DNA of 25,493 nucleotides from the NCBI GenBank assembly GCA_004554395.1, contig SFMP01000048.1:1-25493 (forward strand), given 5' to 3'. Under the pieces are notes generated by a model, which was not told where the DNA came from, made no database searches, and saw nothing but the letters and a program-made list of their open reading frames with translations. Below, in pieces: positions 16,051 through 23,845 of the stretch (positions are counted from its first letter, which is position 1; every line of letters starts with the position of its first letter). The stretch comes from Myxococcales bacterium. GTDB taxonomy: Bacteria > Myxococcota_A > Bradymonadia > UBA4248. The position numbers and the translations under genes are program-made.

Positions 16051-16245
16051 ATTCGCCCGCAACGCGGGCGAATACTCCCATTCATCACTCTTCATTCGCC
16101 CGCAACGCGGGCGAATTCTCACACTCATCACTCTTCATTCGCCCGCAACGCGGGCGAATACTCACACTCATCACTCTTCATTCGCCCGCAACGCGGGCGA
16201 ATTCTCACACTCATCACTCTTCATTCGCCCGCAACGCGGGCGAAT
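16051..16245. repeat. Five-copy 43-bp array of a 23-bp palindrome
   Basis: The palindrome ATTCGCCCGC-aac-GCGGGCGAAT starts at 16051, 16094, 16137, 16180 and 16223, exactly 43 bp apart. It is separated by nearly identical 20-bp segments (CTCACACTCATCACTCTTC type) whose first base alternates A/T. It lies directly after rpe and could act as a transcription brake or protein-binding array. The remaining upstream region of the TPR gene (16274-16429) shows no clear promoter. Confidence 0.9.
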
Positions 16246-16249
16246 ACTC

Positions 16250-16273
16250 CCCCTCTCCATTTATGGAGAGGGG
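16250..16273. repeat. Perfect palindrome after the 43-bp array
   Basis: CCCCTCTCCAT (16250-16260), TT, ATGGAGAGGGG (16263-16273). This is an 11-bp stem with a 2-nt loop and no U-tract. It resembles REP-like palindromes found between genes in many bacteria. Confidence 0.7.
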
Positions 16274-16429
16274 TGAGGTCAGATACACTCGCCAGAAACA
16301 TATGCTTCTTGACGAAAAACTGTCGGCAATATAGTAAAATAGATGTAAGTTTATCTGTGCGCAGGTGCGTCGAAAACTCGATCCACCAAGCGCATAAACT
16401 TTGACGTGAATCGAGAAAAGGTTTGTAAC

Positions 16430-19213
16430 GTGGCTTTTGATAAAGAAAAAACCCTCGCCGCTGCTCAAAAATACGCCGATAAAGACCAACACGAAAAAGC
16501 GATTCGCGAGTTTCAGAAAATTCTCGACGTAGAGCCAAACGACCTCCGCGTGCTACTGCTGATAGCTTCGAGTTATGAACGCGTCGGCAAGATGGACGAA
16601 GCGAGCAATGCTTACGTCAAGATATTTGAGCAATATCGCAATCAAGGGGCGTATCAGAAGGCACTTGCCATCATCAAGCAAGCGCAACATTGCAATCCCA
16701 ATTCCGACGATATCGCCATGAGCATGGCCGAGATCTACAGCGCTTTGGGGCTACCACACGAAGCCGTCAACCAGCTCGAAAAATGCCTCGCCAATGCCGA
16801 AAAAAGCCAGAATCATCGCACCTATGCCCGCATTTTGCAGACGATGGTCAGAGTCGATGGCGAAAACGTCCAAACTCGCATTCGCTACGCGCAAATGCTC
16901 CAAAGAGATGGCGATACCGACGACGCAAAACGTCAATATTCGCTAGCTTTAGCCCAGCTCTTGAGCAAAGAAAAATACATCGATTATATTCAGACATCGC
17001 GCGAATACTTGCGCATTGCGCCCAAAGATGCCGAAGTTCTGCAAGCCCTTGCCGGCATCTATATTCGCATGAACCGATTCAACGACGCGATTACGATGCT
17101 CTCGGTTTTGCCCTCGAACGAGCGAACCCCCGAAATCCGCGAGCATTTCATCACGTGCTATACGAAGACGGGGCGAACACAAGATGCCGTCCGAGAGCTC
17201 AAAGACCTCGCCAAACAATACATCGCCAACGACGAACGCGAAGATCTCATCGAATCGGTCTGGTTGCGAGCCCAAAAGATGGCCCCCAACGATCCCGAAA
17301 TCATCGCCGCCCTCGACGATAGCGAAATCCCCATGCTCTCCGATTCGGCGCTCAGCTTAGTCGACGAAAACGGCATTCCAAGCCGCGTCTATACCGACGA
17401 GGCATTCCAAGAAGCGGCGCAAGCGGCTCAAGCCCCACAAATGAGCGCACTCGACCGCATGCTCCAGTCTAAATACGACGAAGCCCTATTCTACTACAAT
17501 CGAGGAAACGCCGACGCCGCCCAAACATTGTGCTTGCAAATCGTCGCCGGCAACGAACAACACCTCCCCGCCCTGCGGCTACTCGCACAAATCCTCGAGC
17601 AAAACGGCGATCTCGTCATGCTCGCCCAAATCGAGCGAAAAATCGCGCGCGCCCTCTTCGAAACCGACATCGACGAAGCCGTGCGCCACGTATTGAGAGC
17701 CGAACAGTGCACGCCGCGCGCCTGGGAAAACTTCAATCTCATGCTCGTCTTTGGGCTCGATCCCGCCCAATACGGCATGCAGGCCCCCGAATCGTCGGGC
17801 GTTTCCAATCCGCGCATTCCCGTCGCCCAGCTCAATGCCGCCGTCAATTCACAGCCGCCGTTCCAAGCTCCGCCTCCGCTACCGCGACGCGCACCATCGG
17901 TCAACATGTCGCCCGAGCAGTTTGCCCAAGGTACGCCAGCACTCAGCCAGCCCAATGCCGTACCGGTCGCCGTCGCCGGTGCTCAACGCACGCACGCGAG
18001 TTCGGGCGCATTCAGCAGCATACAACAACCTCCACAACGGCCAAATTCGGGCGCATTCAGCAGCATACAACAACCTCCACAGCGGCCAAATTCGGGCGCA
18101 TTCAGCAGCATACAACAACCTCCACAACGGCCAAATTCGGGCGCATTCAGTGGCATACAACAACCACCACAACGGCCAAATTCGGGCGTTTTCAATGGCA
18201 TGCCTCAGCGAAGTCATGCCGATTCGGGGAGCTATGCCCAACCGAGCTCGGCGACGACGCCATCGGTTCCACAACCCGCGATTCCATCGCGCCCGGCGAC
18301 GCCTAGCGTTCCACCCAAGCCTCATGCCAACGCACAAGGCAATCCGCACAACTCGATTTCTCAAATCGGCCGCACGCTCTCCAACGACCTCGATAACGCT
18401 TTCGACGGCATTTTTGGCGACGCCGGATCAGAACCCCAAGAGGCTCATTCTCCAAGCGCGACCATCGCCGAGCCGCTCCCGGCTTGGATGCGTCGATCGC
18501 AAGCAACGCCAGGTGCGCCAGCTCACGTCCCATCGCGTCAATCGACGCGAGCCACCATCGCTGCACCTTCGACAGCTTTCGAAACAGCCTCCCTGATGGG
18601 TTCCGTGTCCAATACCCCAAACAACGCTTTCGGAAGCTCGCCTTCGCAGCGAAGCATCGACCCGATGCATAATCACGCCATCACAGCGCGCAGCAATGGC
18701 GCAAACGCCGCCGGCTTCGGTTCTGGGGCTCATCGCCGACAAACGGGCAATCTCCCCACCACCGTCATCGAATCGCCAGCGCTGACACAGCTCTCGCCGC
18801 CCTCGGCGCAACTCTCCCACATCACGCGCCAACCATCCGGCCAAATCCCTGCCATTCCACGCCAGCCGTCGGCTCAAATTCCCGTCGCGCAACCTCAAGC
18901 CCCAGTCGGCATTCCACGCCAGCCGTCGGCTCAAATTCCCGTCGCGCAACCTCAAGCCCCAGTCGGCATTCCACGCCAGCCGTCGGCTCAAATCCCCGTC
19001 GCGCAAACACAAATCCCCGTCGTCCAACAACAAGCCCCAGCCGGCATTCCTCCACAAGACCGAAAAACTGTCGAAGAGTCGATCCAAGAAATCAACTTCT
19101 ACGCCTCTCTCATGCTCGTCGACGATGCCCGAAACCTCCTCAACGCCCTCATTCAGAAATATGGCGACGTCGACATCATTCACGACGCCAAACTTCGCAT
19201 CGATGCCCTCTGA
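16430..19213 (+). CDS. TPR protein with Gln/Pro-rich tandem-repeat linker
   Basis: This protein of about 927 residues has three parts. The N-terminal ~470 residues are tetratricopeptide-type helical pairs, for example KYADKDQHEKAIREFQKIL, ASSYERVGKMDEASNAYVKI and AEIYSALGLPHEAVNQLEK. The middle ~400 residues are disordered, rich in Pro, Gln, Ser and Ala, with two tandem arrays: a 15-residue unit (SGAFSSIQQPPQRPN, four copies plus a partial) and a 19-residue unit (GIPRQPSAQIPVAQPQAPV, three copies). The last ~50 residues form a helical motif (SIQEINFYASLMLVDDARNL) like a final TPR pair. There is no signal peptide, so it is probably a cytoplasmic scaffold; partners are unknown. I choose GTG at 16430 (MAFDKEK) because AAAGG (16417-16421) lies 8 nt upstream; GTG 16406 has none. 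Confidence 0.85.
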   Translation: MAFDKEKTLAAAQKYADKDQHEKAIREFQKILDVEPNDLRVLLLIASSYERVGKMDEASNAYVKIFEQYRNQGAYQKALAIIKQAQHCNPNSDDIAMSMAEIYSALGLPHEAVNQLEKCLANAEKSQNHRTYARILQTMVRVDGENVQTRIRYAQMLQRDGDTDDAKRQYSLALAQLLSKEKYIDYIQTSREYLRIAPKDAEVLQALAGIYIRMNRFNDAITMLSVLPSNERTPEIREHFITCYTKTGRTQDAVRELKDLAKQYIANDEREDLIESVWLRAQKMAPNDPEIIAALDDSEIPMLSDSALSLVDENGIPSRVYTDEAFQEAAQAAQAPQMSALDRMLQSKYDEALFYYNRGNADAAQTLCLQIVAGNEQHLPALRLLAQILEQNGDLVMLAQIERKIARALFETDIDEAVRHVLRAEQCTPRAWENFNLMLVFGLDPAQYGMQAPESSGVSNPRIPVAQLNAAVNSQPPFQAPPPLPRRAPSVNMSPEQFAQGTPALSQPNAVPVAVAGAQRTHASSGAFSSIQQPPQRPNSGAFSSIQQPPQRPNSGAFSSIQQPPQRPNSGAFSGIQQPPQRPNSGVFNGMPQRSHADSGSYAQPSSATTPSVPQPAIPSRPATPSVPPKPHANAQGNPHNSISQIGRTLSNDLDNAFDGIFGDAGSEPQEAHSPSATIAEPLPAWMRRSQATPGAPAHVPSRQSTRATIAAPSTAFETASLMGSVSNTPNNAFGSSPSQRSIDPMHNHAITARSNGANAAGFGSGAHRRQTGNLPTTVIESPALTQLSPPSAQLSHITRQPSGQIPAIPRQPSAQIPVAQPQAPVGIPRQPSAQIPVAQPQAPVGIPRQPSAQIPVAQTQIPVVQQQAPAGIPPQDRKTVEESIQEINFYASLMLVDDARNLLNALIQKYGDVDIIHDAKLRIDAL
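18001..18195 (+). repeat. 45-bp in-frame tandem repeat within the TPR gene
   Basis: Copies start at 18001, 18046, 18091 and 18136, with a diverged partial copy at 18181. They differ at one to a few bases and encode SGAFSSIQQPPQRPN. This is a likely site of copy-number variation between strains. Confidence 0.92.
18854..19024 (+). repeat. 57-bp in-frame tandem repeat within the TPR gene
   Basis: Three copies start at 18854, 18911 and 18968 and encode IPRQPSAQIPVAQPQAPVG. The third diverges at its end. A weaker relative (ITRQPSGQIPA) lies just upstream. Confidence 0.9.
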
Positions 19214-19231
19214 GCATCCAATCCTCTCTAG

Positions 19232-19265
19232 GCGCCCAAATTCTACGATTTGAGCGCTTTTTTTT
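19232..19265 (+). terminator. Intrinsic terminator after the TPR gene
   Basis: GCGCCCAAAT (19232-19241) pairs with ATTTGAGCGC (19248-19257) with one mismatch, has a 6-nt loop, and is followed by eight T (19258-19265). Confidence 0.85.
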
Positions 19266-19314
19266 CGCTAACTCATCTTTTTGCGCACCACGTGTGCGCC
19301 CCCTTGGTACGAAT

Positions 19315-21132
19315 ATGGAAAACCTCGAAACACAAAAACGCGCCGATGTCGCCGACTTCGAAGGCAAAACGCTTGCCCAACTCATGGCAAGAGCCATTCA
19401 TCGCTTTGGCGAACGCCCCTTCTTGGGCGTCAAAAAAAACGGCGTCTATACGTGGATGACTTTCTCGGAATTCGACATTCAAATGCGCAAACTACGCGCC
19501 ATCTTCCGACGCGAAGGCCTCAAACGCGGCGACCGCGTCGCCATCATCGCCAATAACTCCGTCGAATTCGCCCTCACTGTCTACGCCGCCTACGGACTCG
19601 GGGGCGTCGTCGTTCCCATGTACGAAGTCCAAAAAATCCAAGACTGGGAATTCATCTTCGGCGACTCACAACCCACCCTTGCCGTCGTCAGCAACGACTC
19701 CATCCGCGAAAAAATCGAAGGTCTCAACTGCCCCTCGCTCAAAAAAATCTACACCACGCATCCCTCGACCATCGCCCCCGACGATGAACTCTCAAAAATT
19801 ATCGAAAAATCCGAAGAACTCTACGATATCGCCCCCGATCTCTCCCAAGACGACCTCGCCGATATCATCTACACGAGCGGCACGACCGGTATGCCGCGCG
19901 GCGTCGAACTGACCCACAAAAACATCGTCGTCAACGCACGCTGCACCGCCACCTGCTTCCCCATCTACGAAACCGACCGCACGCTCTCGTTCCTCCCATG
20001 GGCTCACGCCTTCGGCAAAACCGTCGAACTCGTCATCTTCCCATGCGTCGGATCCGCCATTGGGCTCGTCGAATCCAACCGAACCATCGCCCAAAACCTC
20101 GTCGAGGTCAATCCTACCGTCCTCGTCTCAGTCCCAAAAATCTTCAACAAAATCTACGACACCGTCCATCTCAAAGCCGAAACAAAGGCCATCACTCGCA
20201 CGCTCTTCGGAAAAGCCGAAGAAATTGCAAAAAAATCCCTAAACTCGAAACTTTCTCCATTCGATAAGCTCCAACACGCCATTTTCGACAAAGTCGTCGC
20301 CTCGAAAGTCCGCGCCGCGTTTGGCAATTCCCTCCGCTTCTGCATCTCCGGCGGCGCATCCCTCTCCGAAGAAGTCGCCTCGTTCTTCGAAGGCTTCGGC
20401 ATCAAAATATTCGAAGGCTACGGCATGACCGAACACTCCCCCATCGTCGCCGTCAACACCCCCGGCCACACGCGCATCGGCAGCGTCGGACACCCACTCC
20501 CCGAAGTCAAAATCGAAATCTCACACGACAACGACGCACTCGACACCACCGACGACAAATGCGGCGAAGTCGTCATCTCGAGTGCCTCGGTCATGAAATG
20601 CTACCACAACGCACCCGCCGCCACCGCCGAAGCCATCGACCCACAAGGCCGCCTGCACACCGGCGACATGGGCTACATCGACGACGACGGCTTCCTCTGG
20701 CTCACTGGCCGCGTCAAAGAACAATATAAACTCGAAAACGGCAAATACGTCGTTCCAAGCGCACTCGAAGAAAAAATCAACAACTCCACCGCCATCAACC
20801 TCAGCGTCGTCTTCGGCTCCGCAAAACCATACAACGTCGTACTCATCAACCCAACCCCCGAAGCCATCGAGAAATTCAAGGCCGACAACAAACTACAAAA
20901 CGCCACCAACGAAGAACTCGAAAACAACCCAAAACTCCGCGACCTCTATGCCAACGAACTCAAAACCACCACCGCCGACTTCCGCGGCTACGAACGACCA
21001 CAAAAATTCGCCATCATCCTCGACGAATTCACCATCGACAACGGCCTACTCACACCCGCTCTCAAAATTAAACGACGCGAAATCGAAAAGAGATTCGCCG
21101 ACACTCTCGACGCGCTCTATCACAACGCCTAG
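19315..21132 (+). CDS. Long-chain-fatty-acid--CoA ligase (AMP-binding)
   Basis: This adenylate-forming enzyme of about 605 residues activates long-chain fatty acids to acyl-CoA through acyl-AMP. Motifs: P-loop YTSGTTGMPRG (186-196), LSFLPWAHAFG (224-234), GYGMTEHSP (368-376), HTGDMGYIDDDGFLWLTGR (448-466) and the C-terminal hinge/lysine region EQYKLENGKYVVPSALEE (469-486). The long gate and linker segment and the overall size match FadD15/LACS-type ligases rather than acetyl-CoA synthetase. It has no signal peptide and is probably membrane-associated in the cytoplasm. ATG 19315 is chosen by homology of the N-terminus; no clear Shine-Dalgarno is seen, and GTG 19294 would add 7 residues. It has its own terminators on both sides, so it is likely monocistronic. 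Confidence 0.95.
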   Translation: MENLETQKRADVADFEGKTLAQLMARAIHRFGERPFLGVKKNGVYTWMTFSEFDIQMRKLRAIFRREGLKRGDRVAIIANNSVEFALTVYAAYGLGGVVVPMYEVQKIQDWEFIFGDSQPTLAVVSNDSIREKIEGLNCPSLKKIYTTHPSTIAPDDELSKIIEKSEELYDIAPDLSQDDLADIIYTSGTTGMPRGVELTHKNIVVNARCTATCFPIYETDRTLSFLPWAHAFGKTVELVIFPCVGSAIGLVESNRTIAQNLVEVNPTVLVSVPKIFNKIYDTVHLKAETKAITRTLFGKAEEIAKKSLNSKLSPFDKLQHAIFDKVVASKVRAAFGNSLRFCISGGASLSEEVASFFEGFGIKIFEGYGMTEHSPIVAVNTPGHTRIGSVGHPLPEVKIEISHDNDALDTTDDKCGEVVISSASVMKCYHNAPAATAEAIDPQGRLHTGDMGYIDDDGFLWLTGRVKEQYKLENGKYVVPSALEEKINNSTAINLSVVFGSAKPYNVVLINPTPEAIEKFKADNKLQNATNEELENNPKLRDLYANELKTTTADFRGYERPQKFAIILDEFTIDNGLLTPALKIKRREIEKRFADTLDALYHNA

Positions 21133-21240
21133 TTTCAATACTTCGACGATGGCAATGCAATCGTTTATATCAACCTGCGCATTGCCTCCACAAACCCGCA
21201 AACACCGATAAACACGCGTTATCGCGCTTTATACAATTTC

Positions 21241-21281
21241 AAACGCACGTATACCCTTCGATATATATATGCGTTTTTTTT
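21241..21281 (+). terminator. Intrinsic terminator after the acyl-CoA synthetase
   Basis: AAACGCA (21241-21247) pairs with TGCGTTT (21270-21276), with partial inner pairing TATA/TATA, and is followed by an eight-base T run (21274-21281). Confidence 0.65.
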
Positions 21282-21290
21282 GTGCCTCGC

Positions 21291-21422
21291 CTATTGCCCT
21301 GCGGGCAATACGGCTACGGGCTACGCCTATTGCCCTGCGGGCAATACGGCTACGCTGCTACGCTATTGCCCCTTGCGGGGCAATACGCTCCGCGGTTCGG
21401 CTATTTGCCTGCGGCAAATACG
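21291..21422. repeat. Cluster of four CTATT...AATACG hairpin repeats
   Basis: The units are 21291-21312 and 21327-21348 (both TATTGCCC-tgc-GGGCAATA), 21363-21387 (longer stem, TTGCCCC with GGGGCAA) and 21401-21422 (TATTTGCC with GGCAAATA). The flanks are fixed and the stems stay perfectly paired although the bases differ. It is the same family as 10868-10970. The rest of 21133-21653 contains a terminator, a promoter and a leader hairpin, listed separately. Confidence 0.85.
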
Positions 21423-21532
21423 CCTCACAAATCTATACACTGCGTTCATATTCCAAAAAGCATCAATACATCGCAATTTCCAACTCAAATGTTCGCCTTT
21501 TCCGATTTATTCTCACAAAATAGATGAAAAAT

Positions 21533-21560
21533 TTGACATCGAATCTTTTTCAGTCATAAT
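21533..21560 (+). promoter_or_regulatory. Sigma70-type promoter for the Cys-rich lipoprotein gene
   Basis: A perfect -35 TTGACA (21533-21538), a 16-bp spacer and the -10 CATAAT (21555-21560, five of six matches). Predicted start is near 21567, with a leader of about 87 nt before ATG 21654. Confidence 0.75.
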
Positions 21561-21572
21561 GCACGGTCTCTT

Positions 21573-21593
21573 GGAGGTATATGTTATACCTCC
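21573..21593 (+). promoter_or_regulatory. 5' UTR hairpin containing GGAGG
   Basis: GGAGGTATA (21573-21581), TGT, TATACCTCC (21585-21593) make a perfect 9-bp stem with a 3-nt loop. It starts a few bases after the predicted transcription start and about 60 nt before the gene, so it is not the gene's own ribosome site. It may be an mRNA-stabilising 5' stem, an operator in DNA form, or a decoy ribosome site. Confidence 0.6.
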
Positions 21594-21653
21594 ACCTACA
21601 CACTAACTGCGTCTCCGCAACAATGCAACGATTGACGCTATAAGGATTATGCT

Positions 21654-22388
21654 ATGCGTAAACTACTCTTCCCCATCATTGCTTGTGCTTTCCTCGCCAT
21701 GGCTTGCGACGATTCCTCGTCCGACAGCAATGAGCCCTCGACCACGCTCAAAGCTGGCGACAAATGCGATCCCAAGACGTTCAAAGCGACTTGCAAGACC
21801 GACGAAAAAACCCAAAAAACAGTTGCCTTCGAGTGTGCAATGGGCTTTGGCTTTGTCATCGATACGCAATGTGGTAGCGATCAAGCTTGCCTCGTTGCCG
21901 AAGACAAATCAGTTGCTGGTTGTTTCAAAGGGCAAGATGACGTCGTCGACTCCACGGCAGAAAAGGATGCTGAATACTTCTGTAGAACCAAGGATGATGA
22001 ACATATACTATCGTGGTCGATCGTTAAAAAGATGAGCGACAACACATTCCGAAAGTTTGAATACGACGCCACATGTTCACTCGGTTGCAATGACGAAAAG
22101 AGTTGCAAGCCTGTTGGCACCAATGGCGTCTGCAACGACGAAGCTAAGGCATTGTGCGAAGAAGGCCAAAAATGTGCTACACTCGGCAATGCTGGAGTTC
22201 TCTGCTACAAAGAAGAATGTGGCAAAGACGATCCAATTGGTGTACAAAGAATTACATGTAGCGATGATGCTACGAGCGAGATCACGATTGATTGCGTCGC
22301 AACCGACAGTGGCGTCGTTGCTAAACAAGAATATATCAGAAAGTGTGAATGCGATAAAGAAACAGGCATGTGCAAAGATTCGGAATAA
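21654..22388 (+). CDS. Cys-rich predicted lipoprotein of unknown function
   Basis: This 244-residue protein has a signal peptide MRKLLFPIIACAFLAMAC whose lipobox LAMAC places the lipidated cysteine at 18. The mature part has 20 further cysteines, an even number, so ten disulfides are possible. It is rich in Asp, Lys and Glu. Segments such as CNDEAKALCEEGQKC and CECDKETGMC look like small disulfide-bonded repeats. No catalytic motif was seen and I do not recognise the family; Cys-rich outer-membrane lipoproteins are common in Myxococcota. The ATG follows AAGGA (21642-21646) by 7 nt. It is monocistronic, with a strong promoter, a leader hairpin and its own terminator. Its codons are more AT-rich than neighbouring housekeeping genes. 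Confidence 0.88.
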   Translation: MRKLLFPIIACAFLAMACDDSSSDSNEPSTTLKAGDKCDPKTFKATCKTDEKTQKTVAFECAMGFGFVIDTQCGSDQACLVAEDKSVAGCFKGQDDVVDSTAEKDAEYFCRTKDDEHILSWSIVKKMSDNTFRKFEYDATCSLGCNDEKSCKPVGTNGVCNDEAKALCEEGQKCATLGNAGVLCYKEECGKDDPIGVQRITCSDDATSEITIDCVATDSGVVAKQEYIRKCECDKETGMCKDSE

Positions 22389-22424
22389 TCCGATACCGTT
22401 GTACTAAAGCGAATTCACATAATA

Positions 22425-22459
22425 AACGGCGGCGACATAAGTGTCGTCGCCGTTTTTTT
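22425..22459. terminator. Intrinsic terminator shared by convergent genes
   Basis: AACGGCGGCGACA (22425-22437) pairs with TGTCGTCGCCGTT (22442-22454) with one G-U wobble and a 4-nt loop, followed by T7 (22453-22459) on the plus strand. On the minus strand the stem is followed by TTTATT, so it may also stop the zinc-ribbon operon. Confidence 0.85.
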
Positions 22460-22464
22460 GCATT

Positions 22465-22689
22465 CTATGCAAACAACGTGCAGCCCTCTTCTTTGAATTG
22501 TTCGATCTTTGCCAAAATCGTCTCGACATCGACGCCGATATAGTCGGCTAAACAAGCGAGGCAATAGAATTGATCGATCTTTGGACTGCGCAACTTTTTG
22601 TTAATGCCAACGACATCGCGCGACAGTGGCGTCGCGCCACATATACAACATTTTTCTATTTTCTTTTTCATAATATTCAAACCATACAT
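22465..22689 (-). CDS. Small four-cysteine zinc-ribbon protein
   Basis: This 74-residue protein has two CxxC knuckles, CCIC (14-17) and CLAC (43-46), 25 residues apart, consistent with one structural zinc. A helical C-terminal half follows (LADYIGVDVETILAKIEQFK), ending EEGCTLFA. From memory, small proteins ending in a similar KEEGCTLF are frequent in Clostridia; this is unverified. The ATG at 22689 (MYGLNIMKKK) is favoured by a strong GGGGGAG (22697-22703) 7 nt upstream; the ATG at 22671 is an alternative. The longer frame to 22851 only overlaps the upstream AAA+ gene. It is the last gene of the minus-strand module, 53 nt after the AAA+ stop, and may be a DNA-, RNA- or protein-binding partner of the ATPase. 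Confidence 0.75.
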   Translation of the reverse strand: MYGLNIMKKKIEKCCICGATPLSRDVVGINKKLRSPKIDQFYCLACLADYIGVDVETILAKIEQFKEEGCTLFA

Positions 22690-22742
22690 CGCCCATCTCC
22701 CCCCTCTGCGATCCGACGGGCGCGATATAGGCAATAGAATTT

Positions 22743-23843
22743 TCACTCTTTCACATGCAATTCGGGCATCGATGTTTTTCGATATTCCCGATCCATGAAA
22801 CACAATTGTTTCCATATAATCGTGCGCATGTGAATCGCCGGATCGAGGCAATACTTTTTGAACTCGTCGCGGTCGACGTCGTCGACCGATTGAACGTGCG
22901 GGAATAACAATTTGAGAAATCCCGTCGTCAACCGTTTAACGGCTTCTAAGTGCCGAATATCGGCATCTTTCCCGACTTCGATCAAATCGTCGACGATCCG
23001 GCGATAACTCCCATCCGACCGCATCAAATGCATAATCGACGTAAAATACTCGGTGTTGAGATTCCACGACGAAGCCTTTTGCTCTTCCAATAGACGCGGC
23101 AAATCCCACCCCTCGATAAAGCCATGAAACCGATCGATGAGCGCACTTTCATTGAATACGCTTGGCAAGTATTTCATCATATTCGATTCGATATCCATCG
23201 AATCGCAGGGAATGTTCCCCGATATGACAAACCCCGAATCCGATGTAAATTGAATCGCGTCAATTCTCACCGATCGGTTTTCCAAATACCCTTGTAATGC
23301 GCCTTGCAATTCGCTTGGATTTGGGAATGTCATCTTATTGACTTCGTCGAGAATGACGCAATCGTGGCATGCGACGAGCCCATATCGCTTTTTGGCAACG
23401 TTGTAAAACAATTGCGCTCTCGATACCGTTCCCGTCGAAACCGCCCACACGTTTTTGCTCACTTGGCCATAGAGATACGATTTCCCCGTGCTCTTCGGAG
23501 CGAGTTCGATGAGATTGACGTTCTTTTCAATAAACGGCAACAGGCGTTTGCACATTCCCATACGCGCTTTGAACGTCTTATAACCCGCCGGATTGTAATC
23601 GACTGCCCCCAAGACGACGTCGATCCACTCTTCGACCGTAAACGCCCTGCGCTTCTCCTTATAGACATCGACATCGAGTGTATAAGGGCAAAAGTCGCTA
23701 TATTTCGTCAAAACGATTTTGCCTTCATCGTCGTCGAGTTTGCAATAGCGCAATTCGATTTGCCCCCATACTTCCGTCGTTCGAACGAATGATTCGCGGT
23801 TTTGTTCCCAGACGTCGTCGGCAATGAGCGTATCTTTCGCCAC
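22743..23843 (-). CDS. BrxL-like AAA+ ATPase without Lon protease domain
   Basis: This 366-residue ATPase resembles the central part of BrxL, the Lon-related AAA+ protein of BREX phage-defence systems. Matching segments are FTVEEWIDVVLGAV (68-81), the Walker A region NLIELAPKSTGKSYLYG (110-126), AQLFYNVAKKRYGLV, Walker B CVILDEV (162-168), sensor-1-like VISGN (206-210) and the arginine-finger region ALIDRFHGFIEGWDLP (234-249). The Walker A is slightly atypical (A-P-K-S-T-G-K-S). The chain ends where BrxL would continue into its Lon-type protease domain, and it lacks part of the BrxL N-terminus. From memory a short BrxL-like subfamily exists in Firmicutes, so this may be full length. The start is GTG at 23843; the ribosome site is poor (CCAGAG directly adjacent). 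No other BREX genes (pglZ, brxC, pglX) are in the window. Confidence 0.8.
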   Translation of the reverse strand: MAKDTLIADDVWEQNRESFVRTTEVWGQIELRYCKLDDDEGKIVLTKYSDFCPYTLDVDVYKEKRRAFTVEEWIDVVLGAVDYNPAGYKTFKARMGMCKRLLPFIEKNVNLIELAPKSTGKSYLYGQVSKNVWAVSTGTVSRAQLFYNVAKKRYGLVACHDCVILDEVNKMTFPNPSELQGALQGYLENRSVRIDAIQFTSDSGFVISGNIPCDSMDIESNMMKYLPSVFNESALIDRFHGFIEGWDLPRLLEEQKASSWNLNTEYFTSIMHLMRSDGSYRRIVDDLIEVGKDADIRHLEAVKRLTTGFLKLLFPHVQSVDDVDRDEFKKYCLDPAIHMRTIIWKQLCFMDREYRKTSMPELHVKE

Positions 23844-23845
23844 CT

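Noticed and set aside
16051..16245. CRISPR-like array: 23-bp palindromic repeats with 20-bp spacers
   Set aside because: The spacers are almost identical to each other, the period is constant and no cas genes are present. It is a tandem repeat, not a CRISPR array.
22690..22851. Longer start for the zinc-ribbon protein
   Set aside because: It would overlap the AAA+ gene by more than 100 nt and adds sequence without motifs. The strong GGGGGAG site points to 22689.
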